A stretch of DNA of 45,414 nucleotides from Galactobacter sp. Lineage in GTDB: Bacteria; Actinomycetota; Actinomycetes; Actinomycetales; Micrococcaceae. The translations under genes were made by a program, and so were the position numbers. Below, one piece after another: positions 7,555 through 16,649 of the stretch. The stretch's first letter is position 1; the number at the start of each line of letters is the position of its first letter. A model generated the notes under the pieces. That model saw only the letters and a list, made by a program, of their open reading frames with translations, ran no database searches and was not told where the DNA came from. The stretch covers positions 1 through 45,414 of the forward strand of contig NZ_JALAGT010000171.1 in NCBI RefSeq assembly GCF_022712295.1, in the 5' to 3' direction.

Positions 7555-10056
7555 GTGGCGCAAGCGCGCGAGAATTCACCCGAGCAGGCCGAGGACGTCT
7601 ACGACGTCAAGGCCATCGAGTCCCGCTGGGGTGGGTACTGGGAGGAACACGGCACGTACGTGCCGGCCGACGACGGGTCCAAGGAACGTCGCTACGTGCT
7701 GGACATGTTCCCCTACCCGTCGGGTGACCTCCACATGGGTCACGCCGAGGCCTTCGCCATGGGTGACGTCGTCTCCCGGCACTGGCGCCACAGCGGCTAC
7801 GACGTGCTGCATCCCATCGGCTGGGACTCCTTCGGCCTTCCTGCCGAGAACGCTGCCATCAAGAACAACCAGCACCCGGCCGAGTGGACCTACAAGAACA
7901 TCGACACGCAGGCAGCGTCCTTCAAGCGCTACGGCATCAGCGCCGACTGGAACCGTCGCCTGCACACCTCCGACCCCGAGTACTACCGCTGGACCCAGTG
8001 GCTGTTCCTGGAACTGTTCAAGAACGGCCTGGCCTACCGCAAGAACTCCCCGGTGAACTGGTGCCCCAAGGACCAGACGGTGCTCGCCAACGAGCAGGTC
8101 GTCAACGGTGCGTGCGAACGCTGCGGAACCCTGGTCACCAAGAAGAACCTGAACCAGTGGTACTTCAAGCTCCCGGCCTTCGCGGACCGCCTGCTGGACG
8201 AGATGGACCAGCTGGAGGGGCACTGGCCCGAGCGGGTCCTGGCCATGCAGCGCAACTGGATCGGTCGTAGCCACGGGGCTCACGTCGACTTCACCATCGT
8301 GGAGGCTGACGAGTTGCCTGCCGAGGACGTCCGGGTCTTCACCACCCGTCCCGACACGCTCTACGGGGCCACCTTCATGGTCGTGGCCGTGGACGCACCC
8401 CTGGCGGATCGCCTGGTCACCGACGAGCAGCGTGGTGCCTTCGAGGACTACCGTGAGTCCGTCAAGGCGCTCTCGGACATCGAACGTCAGTCAACCGAGC
8501 GTGAGAAGACCGGTGTCTTCCTGGGCCGCACGGCCACCAACCCGCTCACCGGCGATCAGATCCCCGTGTGGGCCTCCGACTATGTGCTGGCCGACTACGG
8601 CACCGGTGCCATCATGGCCGTGCCGGCCCACGACCAGCGTGACCTGGACTTCGCCAGGGCCTTCGATCTGCCCGTCCGTGCCGTGCTCGACACCGGCGAG
8701 GAGGATCCTGCCGTCTCCGGCGTGGCCACTGTGGGCGAGGGCACGCTCATCAACTCCGGTCCGTTGAACGGACTGGGCAAGGCAGAGGCGATCGCGGAAG
8801 CCATCAAGGTCGTGGAGGACGCCGGTCGCGGCGAGGCCACCACCACGTACCGCCTGCGTGACTGGCTGGTCTCCCGCCAGCGCTTCTGGGGTGCCCCGAT
8901 CCCGATCGTCCACTGCCCCTCCTGTGGTGAGGTGCCGGTCCCGGACGACCAACTGCCCGTCCGGTTGCCTGACGACCTGAAGGGCGAGGACCTGGCACCG
9001 AAGGGCCGGTCCCCGCTGGCCGCAGCCTCCGCGTGGCTGCACGTGGCCTGCCCGTCCTGTGGCGGCCCGGCCCAGCGCGACACCGACACCATGGACACCT
9101 TCGTGGACTCGTCCTGGTACTACATCCGCTTCGCCTCCCCGCAGGACGGCGAGCACGCGTTCGAGCCCGGGGCCACCAAGCGCTGGCTGCCCGTTGACCA
9201 GTACGTGGGTGGCGTGGAGCACGCGATCCTGCACCTGCTCTACTCCCGCTTCATCACCAAAGTGCTGCAGTCCCTGGGACATGTGGACTTCAACGAGCCC
9301 TTCAAGGCGCTGCTGAACCAGGGGCAGGTGCTCAACGGCGGCAAGGCCATGTCCAAGTCGCTCGGCAACGGCGTGAATCTGGGCGAGCAGTTGGATCTGC
9401 ACGGTGTGGACGCCATCCGCACCACGATGATCTTCGCCTCCCCGCCTGCCGACGATGTGGACTGGGCCCTGGTCTCTCCCGAGGGCTCGGCGAAGTTCCT
9501 GGCCCGCGCCTGGCGTCTGTCTGGTGACGTGACCTCCCCGCTGGGGACCGATCCGTCCACCGGTGACCGTGTGTTGCGTGCGATCACCCACCGCACCCTG
9601 AACGAGGCCTACGAGCTGCTGGACTCCGGCAAGTTCAACGTGGTCATCGCCCGCACCATGGAGCTCGTCAACGCCACCCGCAAGGCCATCGACTCCGGCG
9701 CGGGCGGCGCGGACCCGGCCTCGCGTGAGGCGGCCGAGGCCGTGGCCTTGCTGTTGAGCCTCTACGCGCCCTACACCGCTGAGGACATGTGGGCGCGGCT
9801 GGGGCACGAGCCCGCGGTCGCGAACGTCCAGTGGCCGGTCATCGACCAGTCATTGCTGGTGGACGAGTCCACCACCGCTGTGGTGCAGATCAAGGGCAAG
9901 GTCCGCGCCAAGCTGACAGTCCCGGTGGACATCTCCGAGGACGCCCTGCGTTCGGAGGCCCTCGGGAACGAGCAGGTCAAGCGCAGCATCGGTGATGCGG
10001 AGATCATCAAGGTGATCGTGCGTGCCCCCAAGCTGGTCTCGATCGTCATCAAGTGA
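7555..10056 (+). CDS. leuS: Leucyl-tRNA synthetase
   Basis: This class I synthetase charges tRNA-Leu with leucine. The 833-residue product has the HIGH-type motif HMGH at residues 60-63 after PYPSGDL, zinc-type cysteine pairs, the CP1 editing domain with TTRPDTLYG and YGTGAIMAVPAHD, and the KMSKS-type loop KAMSKS at about 597-602. I chose GTG 7555 because the conserved N-terminus begins just after it and GAGG lies about 9 nt upstream. The frame stays open back to 7426, but that part covers the leader hairpins. Confidence 0.96.
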   Translation: MAQARENSPEQAEDVYDVKAIESRWGGYWEEHGTYVPADDGSKERRYVLDMFPYPSGDLHMGHAEAFAMGDVVSRHWRHSGYDVLHPIGWDSFGLPAENAAIKNNQHPAEWTYKNIDTQAASFKRYGISADWNRRLHTSDPEYYRWTQWLFLELFKNGLAYRKNSPVNWCPKDQTVLANEQVVNGACERCGTLVTKKNLNQWYFKLPAFADRLLDEMDQLEGHWPERVLAMQRNWIGRSHGAHVDFTIVEADELPAEDVRVFTTRPDTLYGATFMVVAVDAPLADRLVTDEQRGAFEDYRESVKALSDIERQSTEREKTGVFLGRTATNPLTGDQIPVWASDYVLADYGTGAIMAVPAHDQRDLDFARAFDLPVRAVLDTGEEDPAVSGVATVGEGTLINSGPLNGLGKAEAIAEAIKVVEDAGRGEATTTYRLRDWLVSRQRFWGAPIPIVHCPSCGEVPVPDDQLPVRLPDDLKGEDLAPKGRSPLAAASAWLHVACPSCGGPAQRDTDTMDTFVDSSWYYIRFASPQDGEHAFEPGATKRWLPVDQYVGGVEHAILHLLYSRFITKVLQSLGHVDFNEPFKALLNQGQVLNGGKAMSKSLGNGVNLGEQLDLHGVDAIRTTMIFASPPADDVDWALVSPEGSAKFLARAWRLSGDVTSPLGTDPSTGDRVLRAITHRTLNEAYELLDSGKFNVVIARTMELVNATRKAIDSGAGGADPASREAAEAVALLLSLYAPYTAEDMWARLGHEPAVANVQWPVIDQSLLVDESTTAVVQIKGKVRAKLTVPVDISEDALRSEALGNEQVKRSIGDAEIIKVIVRAPKLVSIVIK

Positions 10057-10119
10057 ACGGCTGGTTCCCCGCTGAGTCCGTTCCCAACTGAGCGATCCTG
10101 AGTGAGCAGGGAGGCAGAC

Positions 10120-11046
10120 ATGTCTGAGTCGCACGCGAGTGCTCCGCTGACCGGCCTTCTCCAACGTTTGGGCCGGCGCGGTCCGCGTGGGCCCAAGGTC
10201 CTGGTGGTGACGGACGCGGCGGCGGCCCTGCCTGCCGACTTCGTCGACACCTACGCGGAACACCTGCACGTGGTGGGGATGCCCGTCACCATCGGTGATC
10301 GGACTTACGTCGAGGAGTTCGACGACGTGGGCCAACAGCTGTCCCTGGGGCTGGCCATGGGCCTGCCGGTGTCCACCTCGCGTGTTCCCCCCGGCCAGAT
10401 GCTGAAGGTGCTGGATGCAGCGGCGCAGGCGGGGTTCGACGACGCGGTGATCATCGCTCTGTCCTCCTCCTTGTCCGGCACGGTGGACTCTGCGCGTTGG
10501 GCAGCCGAACGTGCCGTCCTTCCAACGCATGTGATCGATTCCCTGTCCGCCGGACTCGGCCAGGGGTTCGCCGTCATGGCGGCCACCGAGCTCGCCCAAC
10601 GCCGGGCCCCGTTGCAGGACATCCTTGCCGCGGCACGCACGGGGGACAGATCCCGGATCTGGCTCTGTGTGCCGTCCCTCGACCGGCTTCGCAAGGGTGG
10701 CCGGATCAGCGGCACCGCGTCCTTCATGGGGACCCTGCTCAATGTGAAGCCGTTGTTGGGTCTTACGCCCGACGGGCGGGTGGTCCCCCTGGAACGCGTC
10801 CGCTCGCTGCCGCGCGCGGTGGAGCGCATGGTCGAGTTGGCGCAGGGCGTGGTGGGCCCGGACCCGGAGCGGGTGCGGGTCGGAGTGCATCACTTCGGCG
10901 CCCCGGACCTGGCCGCAGACCTGGCCGAGAAGGTCAGGGGGTGGAGCAGCCACGAGCCCGTGGTCACGGCGGCGCCCCCAGTGCTGGCGGCGCACACCGG
11001 TGCCGGGCTCACCGCGCTGGTGGTGCGCAACGAACCCGTGAGCTGA
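10120..11046 (+). CDS. DegV family fatty-acid-binding protein
   Basis: The 308-residue protein of the DegV (FakB-like) family binds a fatty acid and, in Firmicutes, presents it to a fatty acid kinase (FakA). The early VVTDAAAALP strand, the SSSLSGT phosphate/carboxylate loop, and the conserved LDRLRKGGRIS segment are clear. ATG 10120 has GGGAGG upstream; an in-frame start at 10102 is less well placed. No fakA-like gene is nearby in this window, so the partner is elsewhere or absent. It follows leuS by 63 bp and may be read through from it. Confidence 0.92.
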   Translation: MSESHASAPLTGLLQRLGRRGPRGPKVLVVTDAAAALPADFVDTYAEHLHVVGMPVTIGDRTYVEEFDDVGQQLSLGLAMGLPVSTSRVPPGQMLKVLDAAAQAGFDDAVIIALSSSLSGTVDSARWAAERAVLPTHVIDSLSAGLGQGFAVMAATELAQRRAPLQDILAAARTGDRSRIWLCVPSLDRLRKGGRISGTASFMGTLLNVKPLLGLTPDGRVVPLERVRSLPRAVERMVELAQGVVGPDPERVRVGVHHFGAPDLAADLAEKVRGWSSHEPVVTAAPPVLAAHTGAGLTALVVRNEPVS

Positions 11047-11056
11047 AACGCGAGCC

Positions 11057-11464
11057 TCAGGCCCGGCAGAGACAGAACGGGTGGCCAACGGGGTCCAGGT
11101 ACACCACGAATCCGCCGTCCTCGCTCGGCTGGACATCGTGGCGGGTCGCTCCCAGTCCCAATGCGACCTCGCCGGAGGCTTCGAGGTCGTCCACCCAGAA
11201 ATCCAGGTGGGCCTGCTGGGGGACCGGACCCTCCGGCCAGGTGGGCCGTTCGAAATCGTGGACTCTCTGGAAGCCCAGGGAGAAGGCGTGTTCTCCGACG
11301 TCGGCCCGAACCACGGCGACCCATTCCGGATCGGCGAAGTCGGGCTCGTCCGGGCCGGGCGTCTTCAGCTCCCAGCCCAGGAGTTCGGCATAGAACGTGC
11401 CGAGCGCCACGGCGTCGGGGCAGTCCAGGGCGGTGACGATGCGGTGGGGCTGTAGGTGTGTCAT
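11057..11464 (-). CDS. VOC-superfamily (glyoxalase/bleomycin-resistance fold) protein
   Basis: The short 135-residue protein shows a single vicinal-oxygen-chelate domain. It opens with a beta strand HRIVTALDCPD, contains FYAELLGWEL and the later HLDFWVDDLEA, and ends with the strand GFVVYLDPVGHPFCL. The His and Glu/Asp positions suggest metal binding, but no substrate can be named. The start is ATG 11464, which lies 8 nt after a -10-like TAGGAT, so the mRNA is probably leaderless. The gene converges on degV with 10 bp between stops and is divergent from comEA. Confidence 0.88.
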   Translation of the reverse strand: MTHLQPHRIVTALDCPDAVALGTFYAELLGWELKTPGPDEPDFADPEWVAVVRADVGEHAFSLGFQRVHDFERPTWPEGPVPQQAHLDFWVDDLEASGEVALGLGATRHDVQPSEDGGFVVYLDPVGHPFCLCRA

Positions 11465-11472
11465 GCCAAGGC

Positions 11473-11493
11473 ATCCTAGACACCGCACGGTGT
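11473..11493 (-). promoter_or_regulatory. Promoter and operator-like palindrome of the VOC gene
   Basis: On the minus strand the -10-like TAGGAT (11473-11478) is immediately preceded by ACACCG-CA-CGGTGT (11480-11493), a perfect inverted repeat with 6-bp arms. It falls in the -10/-35 spacer, where a bound repressor would block RNA polymerase. Confidence 0.45.
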
Positions 11494-11523
11494 AGGGGAA
11501 AGGCCGGCGGCCACGGCGGCGGC

Positions 11524-11567
11524 GCGTCGACAAGCACCGCCGTGTGTACTCACCGGCGTGTCGACGC
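11524..11567. repeat. Long inverted repeat in the VOC-comEA divergent region
   Basis: GCGTCGACA (11524-11532) and TGTCGACGC (11559-11567) are perfect 9-bp inverted arms. Inside them CGCCG (11538-11542) pairs with CGGCG (11554-11558). It lies between two divergent start regions and could be a dyad operator or an insulating hairpin. Confidence 0.45.
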
Positions 11568-11620
11568 ACTCGTATCCACAGATGATCCCGACCGTGACTG
11601 CACACCGCCACGCCGCAACC

Positions 11621-11633
11621 TAGCGTGGAGCGC
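11621..11633 (+). promoter_or_regulatory. -10 element of comEA (leaderless arrangement)
   Basis: TAGCGT (11621-11626) is followed by 7 nt and then ATG 11634, so transcription would start at or next to the start codon. The same hexamer and spacing occur before the leuA leader peptide. No convincing -35 is seen. Confidence 0.45.
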
Positions 11634-12509
11634 ATGGGCAGGCACGGGGGAGGCAGGGACGACGGCTGGGAGCTCGCGCCTCCGGCAGGGCTCCACGACG
11701 TCTTCCCGGAATCCACTGAGGTGGACCACCGAATCCCGGATCTGGACGGACGCGAGCCCGGAACGCCGCTGGGAGCGCCCCGGAGACGGTCCGTGCGCGG
11801 CTGGGGTCACCGTGCCATCGTCGTGCTGCTGATCGCTGCTGCCGCGGTCATCGGGTTCCGCGTGGCAGGGGCCCTACACGGGGAGGAGAACGCTGAATTG
11901 CTGGTCCCCGCGACCACCACGGCGGGCGAGCCGACGGCGTCGGCGAGCGCGGGATCGCCTTCGGCCGACGCGACCGCGCCGGCCCTACCTGACGGAGATG
12001 ACCCGACGACGCAGGCCTCACAGCTTCAGGTGCACGTGATCGGCGCCGTGAAGAAGCCGGGCCTGTACCGGTTGCCTGACGGGGCCAGAGTGGATGACGC
12101 CGTGAAGGCAGCAGGTGGGGCCACCGGCAAGGCGAACCTGGCCGGTGTGAATCTGGCCGGGGCGGTCGGTGACGGGACCCAGGTCCGGGTTCCGGCCAAG
12201 GGGGAATCCTCGACCGTAGCAGGGGGTAGCGGTTCGGAAACGCTGGGTGCGCCGCAACAGGGGGTCCAACCTCTCAGCGTTCGGCCCGGTACGGACGCCG
12301 CGAACACCGAACCGAGCATCGTGAATCTCAATACCGCGGACGCTACGGCCCTGCAGACCTTGCCCGGTGTCGGACCGGCCATGTCGCAGCGTCTGATCGA
12401 GTGGCGCGAGCAGCACGGCCCCTTCACGTCCGCAGCGGATCTTGATGCCGTCCCGGGAATCGGTCCAGCGATGCTCGCCAAGCTCGAGGGCAAGGTCGGC
12501 TATGGCTGA
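11634..12509 (+). CDS. comEA: ComEA-type DNA-binding competence protein
   Basis: ComEA is a membrane-anchored DNA receptor that hands incoming DNA to the ComEC channel. The 291-residue product has a polar cytoplasmic N-terminus, one membrane segment at about residues 61-80, a Thr/Ser/Ala/Pro-rich linker, an SLBB domain (HVIGAVKKPGLYRL onward) and a C-terminal helix-hairpin-helix pair with VNLNTADATALQTLPGVGP and PGIGPAMLAKLEG. I chose ATG 11634 because of the -10 at 11621; GTG 11625 is in frame but lies inside that promoter spacing. It overlaps comEC by 8 bp. Confidence 0.93.
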   Translation: MGRHGGGRDDGWELAPPAGLHDVFPESTEVDHRIPDLDGREPGTPLGAPRRRSVRGWGHRAIVVLLIAAAAVIGFRVAGALHGEENAELLVPATTTAGEPTASASAGSPSADATAPALPDGDDPTTQASQLQVHVIGAVKKPGLYRLPDGARVDDAVKAAGGATGKANLAGVNLAGAVGDGTQVRVPAKGESSTVAGGSGSETLGAPQQGVQPLSVRPGTDAANTEPSIVNLNTADATALQTLPGVGPAMSQRLIEWREQHGPFTSAADLDAVPGIGPAMLAKLEGKVGYG

Positions 12510-14961
12510 GGCGTGGAAGGAATCGGGACTGCGAGCGCTGGCCGGGGCGATGACGGTGGTGGTGCCGTCCGCGGTGGTGCTGCTGGCAGGACTTCACTAC
12601 ACCCAGAGGGGCTGGGGTTCGGCAACGGCCCTGGTCATGTCTTCCCTGGCCTTGGCGAGCGCAGCGGGACTGTGGTTGCTCGGGACCCAACGGGGTGCGA
12701 AGCCGGGGGACAGGGGAAGGAGGTGGTGTTCGCTTGCTGCGGTGGGATGCGTCGGGCTGGCGGTGCTCGGGGCAGGCAGTGCTGCGGACGCCCGCACCAG
12801 GCAGGGCGTCCTTGACCTGCTGGCCGCCCAACGGACCAGGCTGGGGCTGGAACTCACAGCGTCACCGGCCGAGGCCGGAGAGGTTCTGCTGGCATCCGCC
12901 ACCGTCGTGTCGGGGACAGGGTCCGGTGCCACGGTCCTCCTCGTCCTTCCCCGTACGCTGGTCCGCGACCGAGAGGAGTGGGATCGTGGAACCCGTTTCT
13001 CGGGCTGGTTCGCCCCCTCGGACCTGGACGGGCGGCGCGCGGAAGCCGCGCGCGTGCGCCTGGTGTCGGCGCCGCTGACCGGGCCCGATCAAGCCTCGGA
13101 TGCGCTCTCCGCCCAACGCAGGGCGCTCACACGGTTGTACCGCGGTGGGCATGCCGACGGCGGCGCAGCCTTGGTTCCGTGCATGGTGGCCGGCGATCGC
13201 TCCCTGCAATCCTCCCGGCTCTCCGATGCGATGACTCAGGCCGGCCTGAGCCATGTCACGGCGGTGTCGGGATCCAACATCTCCGTGCTGATCTCTGCGG
13301 TGGCCGCCGCCGGTAGATTCCTGCGGCTACCACGTTGGGCGCGAGCACCAGCGACCATCACGGCCGTGGTGGCCTTCGTGCTGCTGGTGGGGCCCGACCC
13401 TCCCGTGCTCAGGGCGGCCGTCATGGGAGGGTTGGCCGCGGTGGCGGTGGTGTCGGGTCGGCCCCGCATCGGCGTGCTGCTGGTCACCACGGCCGCAGCA
13501 CTTCTGGTCTGTGCCGATCCCTGGCAGCTCACCCGAGTGGGGTTTCGTCTCTCGGTGGTGGCGTGCTTGGGGATCACCTTGATCGGCCCGCCTCTGACCA
13601 AGGGGCTGCAGCGCCTTCACGTGCCGCGAATGCTGGCGGAGTCGGTGTCGGTCTCGGTGGCGGCAACCCTGGCTTGTACGCCCGAACTGGTCGGCCTCTC
13701 CTCCGAACAGTCGCCGCTGATCGTCCCGGTCAATGTGGTGGCCGCACCCTTCGTCGTGGTGGTCGGGACCTTGGGCCCGCTCTTGTTGCTGCTTGCCCCG
13801 CTCGGCTCGTTGCTGTGTCTTCCTCTGGTCGAGGCCTGCCGGTGGGCGGCACAGGTGGTGGCGTGGCTGGGATTGGCCTCCGCCGAACGAGGCCCCAGGA
13901 TCCACTGGCCCGAGGCCCCCTGGGGGGTCGTGTTGGGCGCGGCGCTGTGCTGGGCGGTCCCCGGGGCGCTCATCCTCGCAGCCAGGACCGGCATCCCCGA
14001 GGCTTTCCGTCGCCGCCCCCTGCGTTTCCTACGCTGCGGTGACGGAAAGCCTGGGCACGGTGGACACGGAGGAGGGCGCGTCGGTACAGGGCTCGGCAGG
14101 GCACGTCGACGGGTCATCACGGTGGTCCTGACCGTTGCCGTCTCAGGTGTCGGCGGTGGTCTGGTGGCGACGGTGCCCGCGGCTCGAACGGTCCTCGGGC
14201 TACCCGGTCCACACCCAGAGGTCCTCCCGGGCGACGTGCTGTTGTGCGATGTAGGTCAAGGAGACGCCATGGTGTTGGTTGCAGACGCCGGGCGTGGCGT
14301 GCTGTTGGACGCGGGCCCGGATGAGGGAGACGTTGCAGGCTGCCTCGGCAAGGCGAAGGTGGACCGGCTGTGCGCTGCCATGATCTCCCACCTGGACGTC
14401 GATCACGTTGGCGGGCTACCGCAGGCGCTTGGCGCGGCCCCTGCGGACGAGGTGGTGTACGGGACTGCAGGGCGGAAGGCACCGACAACGCACGCGACCC
14501 GTGGTGTTCCCGGACACGAGGTCACCTGTCACCCCTGGACCGTGCGCATCATGAGGGCGCCGGCAGCGGCCGACGAGAACGACGCCTCACTCGTGCTGCG
14601 CGCCGTGAGCGACGCGGGGGCAGGCGTGGATCTCCTCACGGCCGGCGACGCCGAGGAACTGGCCGGGAAAGCGGCGGTCGCCGCCGGGGCCGCGGACCCG
14701 GCGGCCGGACGCAGTCGCCTGCTGAAGATCTCCCACCACGGTTCCGCGAACGGGGGCACGGATCTGATGCGGACCTTCCGTCCCGATGCCGCTCTCATCG
14801 GGGTGGGGGCGGACAACGGCTACGGCCACCCGTCGCCCACCATCATCGACGCCCTCACCGCCAGCTCGATCCCCGTGCTGCGTACCGACCAGGACGGCAC
14901 GGTCCTCCTGAGGTCCACAGCGCAGGGGCTGCGCGTGGTCCGCCACGTCCGACCCGACTAG
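12502..14961 (+). CDS. comEC: ComEC/Rec2 DNA-uptake channel
   Basis: ComEC is the polytopic membrane channel that carries single-stranded DNA into the cytoplasm. The 819-residue protein has N-terminal hydrophobic helices, a soluble OB-like region, the Competence domain with VTAVSGSNISV followed by many membrane helices, and a C-terminal metallo-beta-lactamase-like domain with CDVGQGDA, the metal motif SHLDVDH (about 629-635) and KISHHGS. All the expected metal ligands appear present. The start ATG 12502 overlaps the comEA stop and has AAGG upstream. With comEA it forms the core of a DNA-uptake system; pilus genes are not in this window. Confidence 0.94.
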   Translation: MAEAWKESGLRALAGAMTVVVPSAVVLLAGLHYTQRGWGSATALVMSSLALASAAGLWLLGTQRGAKPGDRGRRWCSLAAVGCVGLAVLGAGSAADARTRQGVLDLLAAQRTRLGLELTASPAEAGEVLLASATVVSGTGSGATVLLVLPRTLVRDREEWDRGTRFSGWFAPSDLDGRRAEAARVRLVSAPLTGPDQASDALSAQRRALTRLYRGGHADGGAALVPCMVAGDRSLQSSRLSDAMTQAGLSHVTAVSGSNISVLISAVAAAGRFLRLPRWARAPATITAVVAFVLLVGPDPPVLRAAVMGGLAAVAVVSGRPRIGVLLVTTAAALLVCADPWQLTRVGFRLSVVACLGITLIGPPLTKGLQRLHVPRMLAESVSVSVAATLACTPELVGLSSEQSPLIVPVNVVAAPFVVVVGTLGPLLLLLAPLGSLLCLPLVEACRWAAQVVAWLGLASAERGPRIHWPEAPWGVVLGAALCWAVPGALILAARTGIPEAFRRRPLRFLRCGDGKPGHGGHGGGRVGTGLGRARRRVITVVLTVAVSGVGGGLVATVPAARTVLGLPGPHPEVLPGDVLLCDVGQGDAMVLVADAGRGVLLDAGPDEGDVAGCLGKAKVDRLCAAMISHLDVDHVGGLPQALGAAPADEVVYGTAGRKAPTTHATRGVPGHEVTCHPWTVRIMRAPAAADENDASLVLRAVSDAGAGVDLLTAGDAEELAGKAAVAAGAADPAAGRSRLLKISHHGSANGGTDLMRTFRPDAALIGVGADNGYGHPSPTIIDALTASSIPVLRTDQDGTVLLRSTAQGLRVVRHVRPD

Positions 14962-15012
14962 ACTCGTGGAGCGGGGGAGAAGACGACGAATACGGACAAG
15001 GACGTGGTGACC

Positions 15013-16026
15013 ATGGCGGCAGCTGCTCGCGGAACCCGTGCACGCAATGCCAAGGCGGCGCGCGGCACCAGCTTCCGGCATGCGGAACCGCGTCCCCTGG
15101 TGCTGCTGACGGGGGCGGATGACTATCAGGCAGCACGGGCCTTCGACCGCATCAGGTCGCTGGCCGCAGCGCAGGAACCGGAACTGAGCGTGACCCGGTT
15201 CGAGGCCTCGTCCTATCAGCCCGGCGAACTCCTTCTGGCCGCCAGCCCGTCCCTGTTCGGAGGCAGGAACCTCGTCGAGTTCCACGGGCTCGCTCAGATG
15301 AACGAGGCCGCTCAGAAGGACCTCACCGGGTACGTGGCCTCGCCCGATCCCGACGTCTGCGTGGTGTTGCATCACTCAGGAGGCAATCGGGGCAAGGGTC
15401 TCCTCGACGCGCTGAAGAAGACGGCTGCGGTGATCGACTGCGCGCCTTACAAGAAGGATTCCGAGAAGGCAGACTTCGTCCAGGCCGAGTTCAAGCAGGC
15501 CAGGCGCCGGATCGCGCCGGAGGCCGTCTCCGCCCTGGTTGCAGCGGTGGGTTCGGATCTGGCGGAACTCGGCTCCGCCTGCCGTCAGCTGATGGAGGAT
15601 GCCGAGGGGGACGTCACGGCGGAGCAGGTGGCCTCCTACTTCGGCGGGCGTGTCGAGACCACCGGCTTCGCGGTGGCGGATGCCGCGCTGGCGGGACGTG
15701 GGGCGCAGGCGGTCTCCCTGCTGCGTCACGCTCTGGCCACCGGTATCGACCCGGTTCCATTGGTGTCGGCGCTGGGCCTCAAGATTCGTTCGGCGGCCCG
15801 GGTGGCGGGCATGCCCACCGCAGAGGCCGCATCCACGTGGAAGATGGCGCCGTGGCAGGTGAATCAGGCGCAGGAGGTGTCCAGGCGGCTGGGCCAGGAG
15901 TCCCTGGCCCAGTGCGTGCGGCTCGTGGCGCAGACCGATGCCCTGGTGAAGGGGGAGGGGCGTGACCCCCACTACGCCGTTGAGCGTGCAGTCGTGGCGG
16001 TCTCGAGGCTGGCCGGCCGTCGCTGA
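15013..16026 (+). CDS. holA: DNA polymerase III, delta subunit
   Basis: Delta is the clamp-loader subunit that opens the beta clamp. The 337-residue protein has the N-terminal LLTGADDYQAARA region, the LFGGRNLVEF strand typical of HolA, and a C-terminal helical collar domain. ATG 15013 has AAGGA 10 nt upstream; GTG 15004 is an alternative. A -10-like TAGACT overlaps the comEC stop codon at 14959, so holA may have its own promoter in addition to read-through from comEC. comEA-comEC-holA is a common actinobacterial order. Confidence 0.94.
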   Translation: MAAAARGTRARNAKAARGTSFRHAEPRPLVLLTGADDYQAARAFDRIRSLAAAQEPELSVTRFEASSYQPGELLLAASPSLFGGRNLVEFHGLAQMNEAAQKDLTGYVASPDPDVCVVLHHSGGNRGKGLLDALKKTAAVIDCAPYKKDSEKADFVQAEFKQARRRIAPEAVSALVAAVGSDLAELGSACRQLMEDAEGDVTAEQVASYFGGRVETTGFAVADAALAGRGAQAVSLLRHALATGIDPVPLVSALGLKIRSAARVAGMPTAEAASTWKMAPWQVNQAQEVSRRLGQESLAQCVRLVAQTDALVKGEGRDPHYAVERAVVAVSRLAGRR

Positions 16027-16053
16027 CCCGCTCGACCTCCCGGCGCGACAGCA

Positions 16054-16073
16054 GGCGGTGCGAATGCGCCGCC
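16054..16073 (+). terminator. Weak stem-loop after holA
   Basis: GGCGGTGC pairs with GCGCCGCC (one T-G pair) around a GAAT loop, 27 bp after the holA stop. There is no T-run. It may contribute to termination. The rest of 16027-16190 shows nothing recognisable. Confidence 0.3.
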
Positions 16074-16190
16074 AGCGGTGGAAACGCCGTCGACCACACC
16101 ACAGGGCCATCGATCACAGCGGAGGATGAAGCGAGGCGCCGGTGGACGTCACGGCTGGTTCGGCACAGGGAACCACCTGAAGAACCAAGA

Positions 16191-16222
16191 AGGCCCCGTC
16201 ACCGGAACCGGTGACGGGGCCT
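16191..16222. terminator. Bidirectional terminator between holA and rpsT
   Basis: A perfect 15-bp stem with a 2-nt centre (AA) lies 15 bp beyond the rpsT stop. On the minus strand it is followed by a T-rich stretch (TTCTTGGTT), which makes it the terminator of rpsT. Confidence 0.88.
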
Positions 16223-16236
16223 CAAAGCTTTGAACC

Positions 16237-16497
16237 TCAGAGAGCGTTGACCTTCTTGGAGATCGCCGACTTGCGGTTGGCGGCCTGGTTCTTGTGGATG
16301 ACGCCCTTGGAGACGGCCTTGTCCAGCTTGCGGGATGCAGCCTGGAGGGCCGGCTGAGCGGCTTCCTTGTCACCGGCGGCAACAGCCGCGTTGACCTTGT
16401 TGACAGCGGTCTTCAGCTCCGACTTCACGGAGGCGTTACGCTGACGCGCCTTCTCGTTGGTGAGAATGCGCTTCTTCTGGGACTTGATGTTCGCCAC
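16237..16497 (-). CDS. rpsT: 30S ribosomal protein S20
   Basis: The 86-residue, very basic helical protein binds 16S rRNA early in 30S assembly. The N-terminus ANIKSQKKRILTNEKARQRN and the end SAISKKVNAL match S20 throughout. The start codon is GTG, with AAGGA 5 nt upstream. E. coli rpsT also uses a non-ATG start (TTG) and is translationally autoregulated; a weak start here may serve the same purpose, but that is inference. It has its own promoter and terminator. Confidence 0.97.
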   Translation of the reverse strand: MANIKSQKKRILTNEKARQRNASVKSELKTAVNKVNAAVAAGDKEAAQPALQAASRKLDKAVSKGVIHKNQAANRKSAISKKVNAL

Positions 16498-16628
16498 GGT
16501 TGTCCTTCTTGACGAATGGATGGATGGTCTGAGGGTTTACGTCCTCGAACACGACTGAGATGGCGTGGGGATACCAGGTTGTGCTCATGGACGAGTGCCC
16601 GTCGACCAGCGCGGACACACTTCGTTGA

Positions 16629-16637
16629 ACTATACCA
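16629..16637 (-). promoter_or_regulatory. Extended -10 promoter for rpsT
   Basis: Read on the minus strand, TGG-TATAGT is an extended -10 element (TGnTATAAT type), the best -10 match in the window. No good -35 is present at normal spacing. It would give a 5' untranslated region of roughly 125 nt before the GTG start. Confidence 0.5.
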
Positions 16638-16649
16638 GGATCACCGTGT

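Noticed and set aside
11572..11580. GTATCCACA, one base from a DnaA box (TTATCCACA), upstream of comEA
   Set aside because: A single near-match without neighbours or an AT-rich region is expected by chance; no origin features or dnaA/dnaN genes are here.
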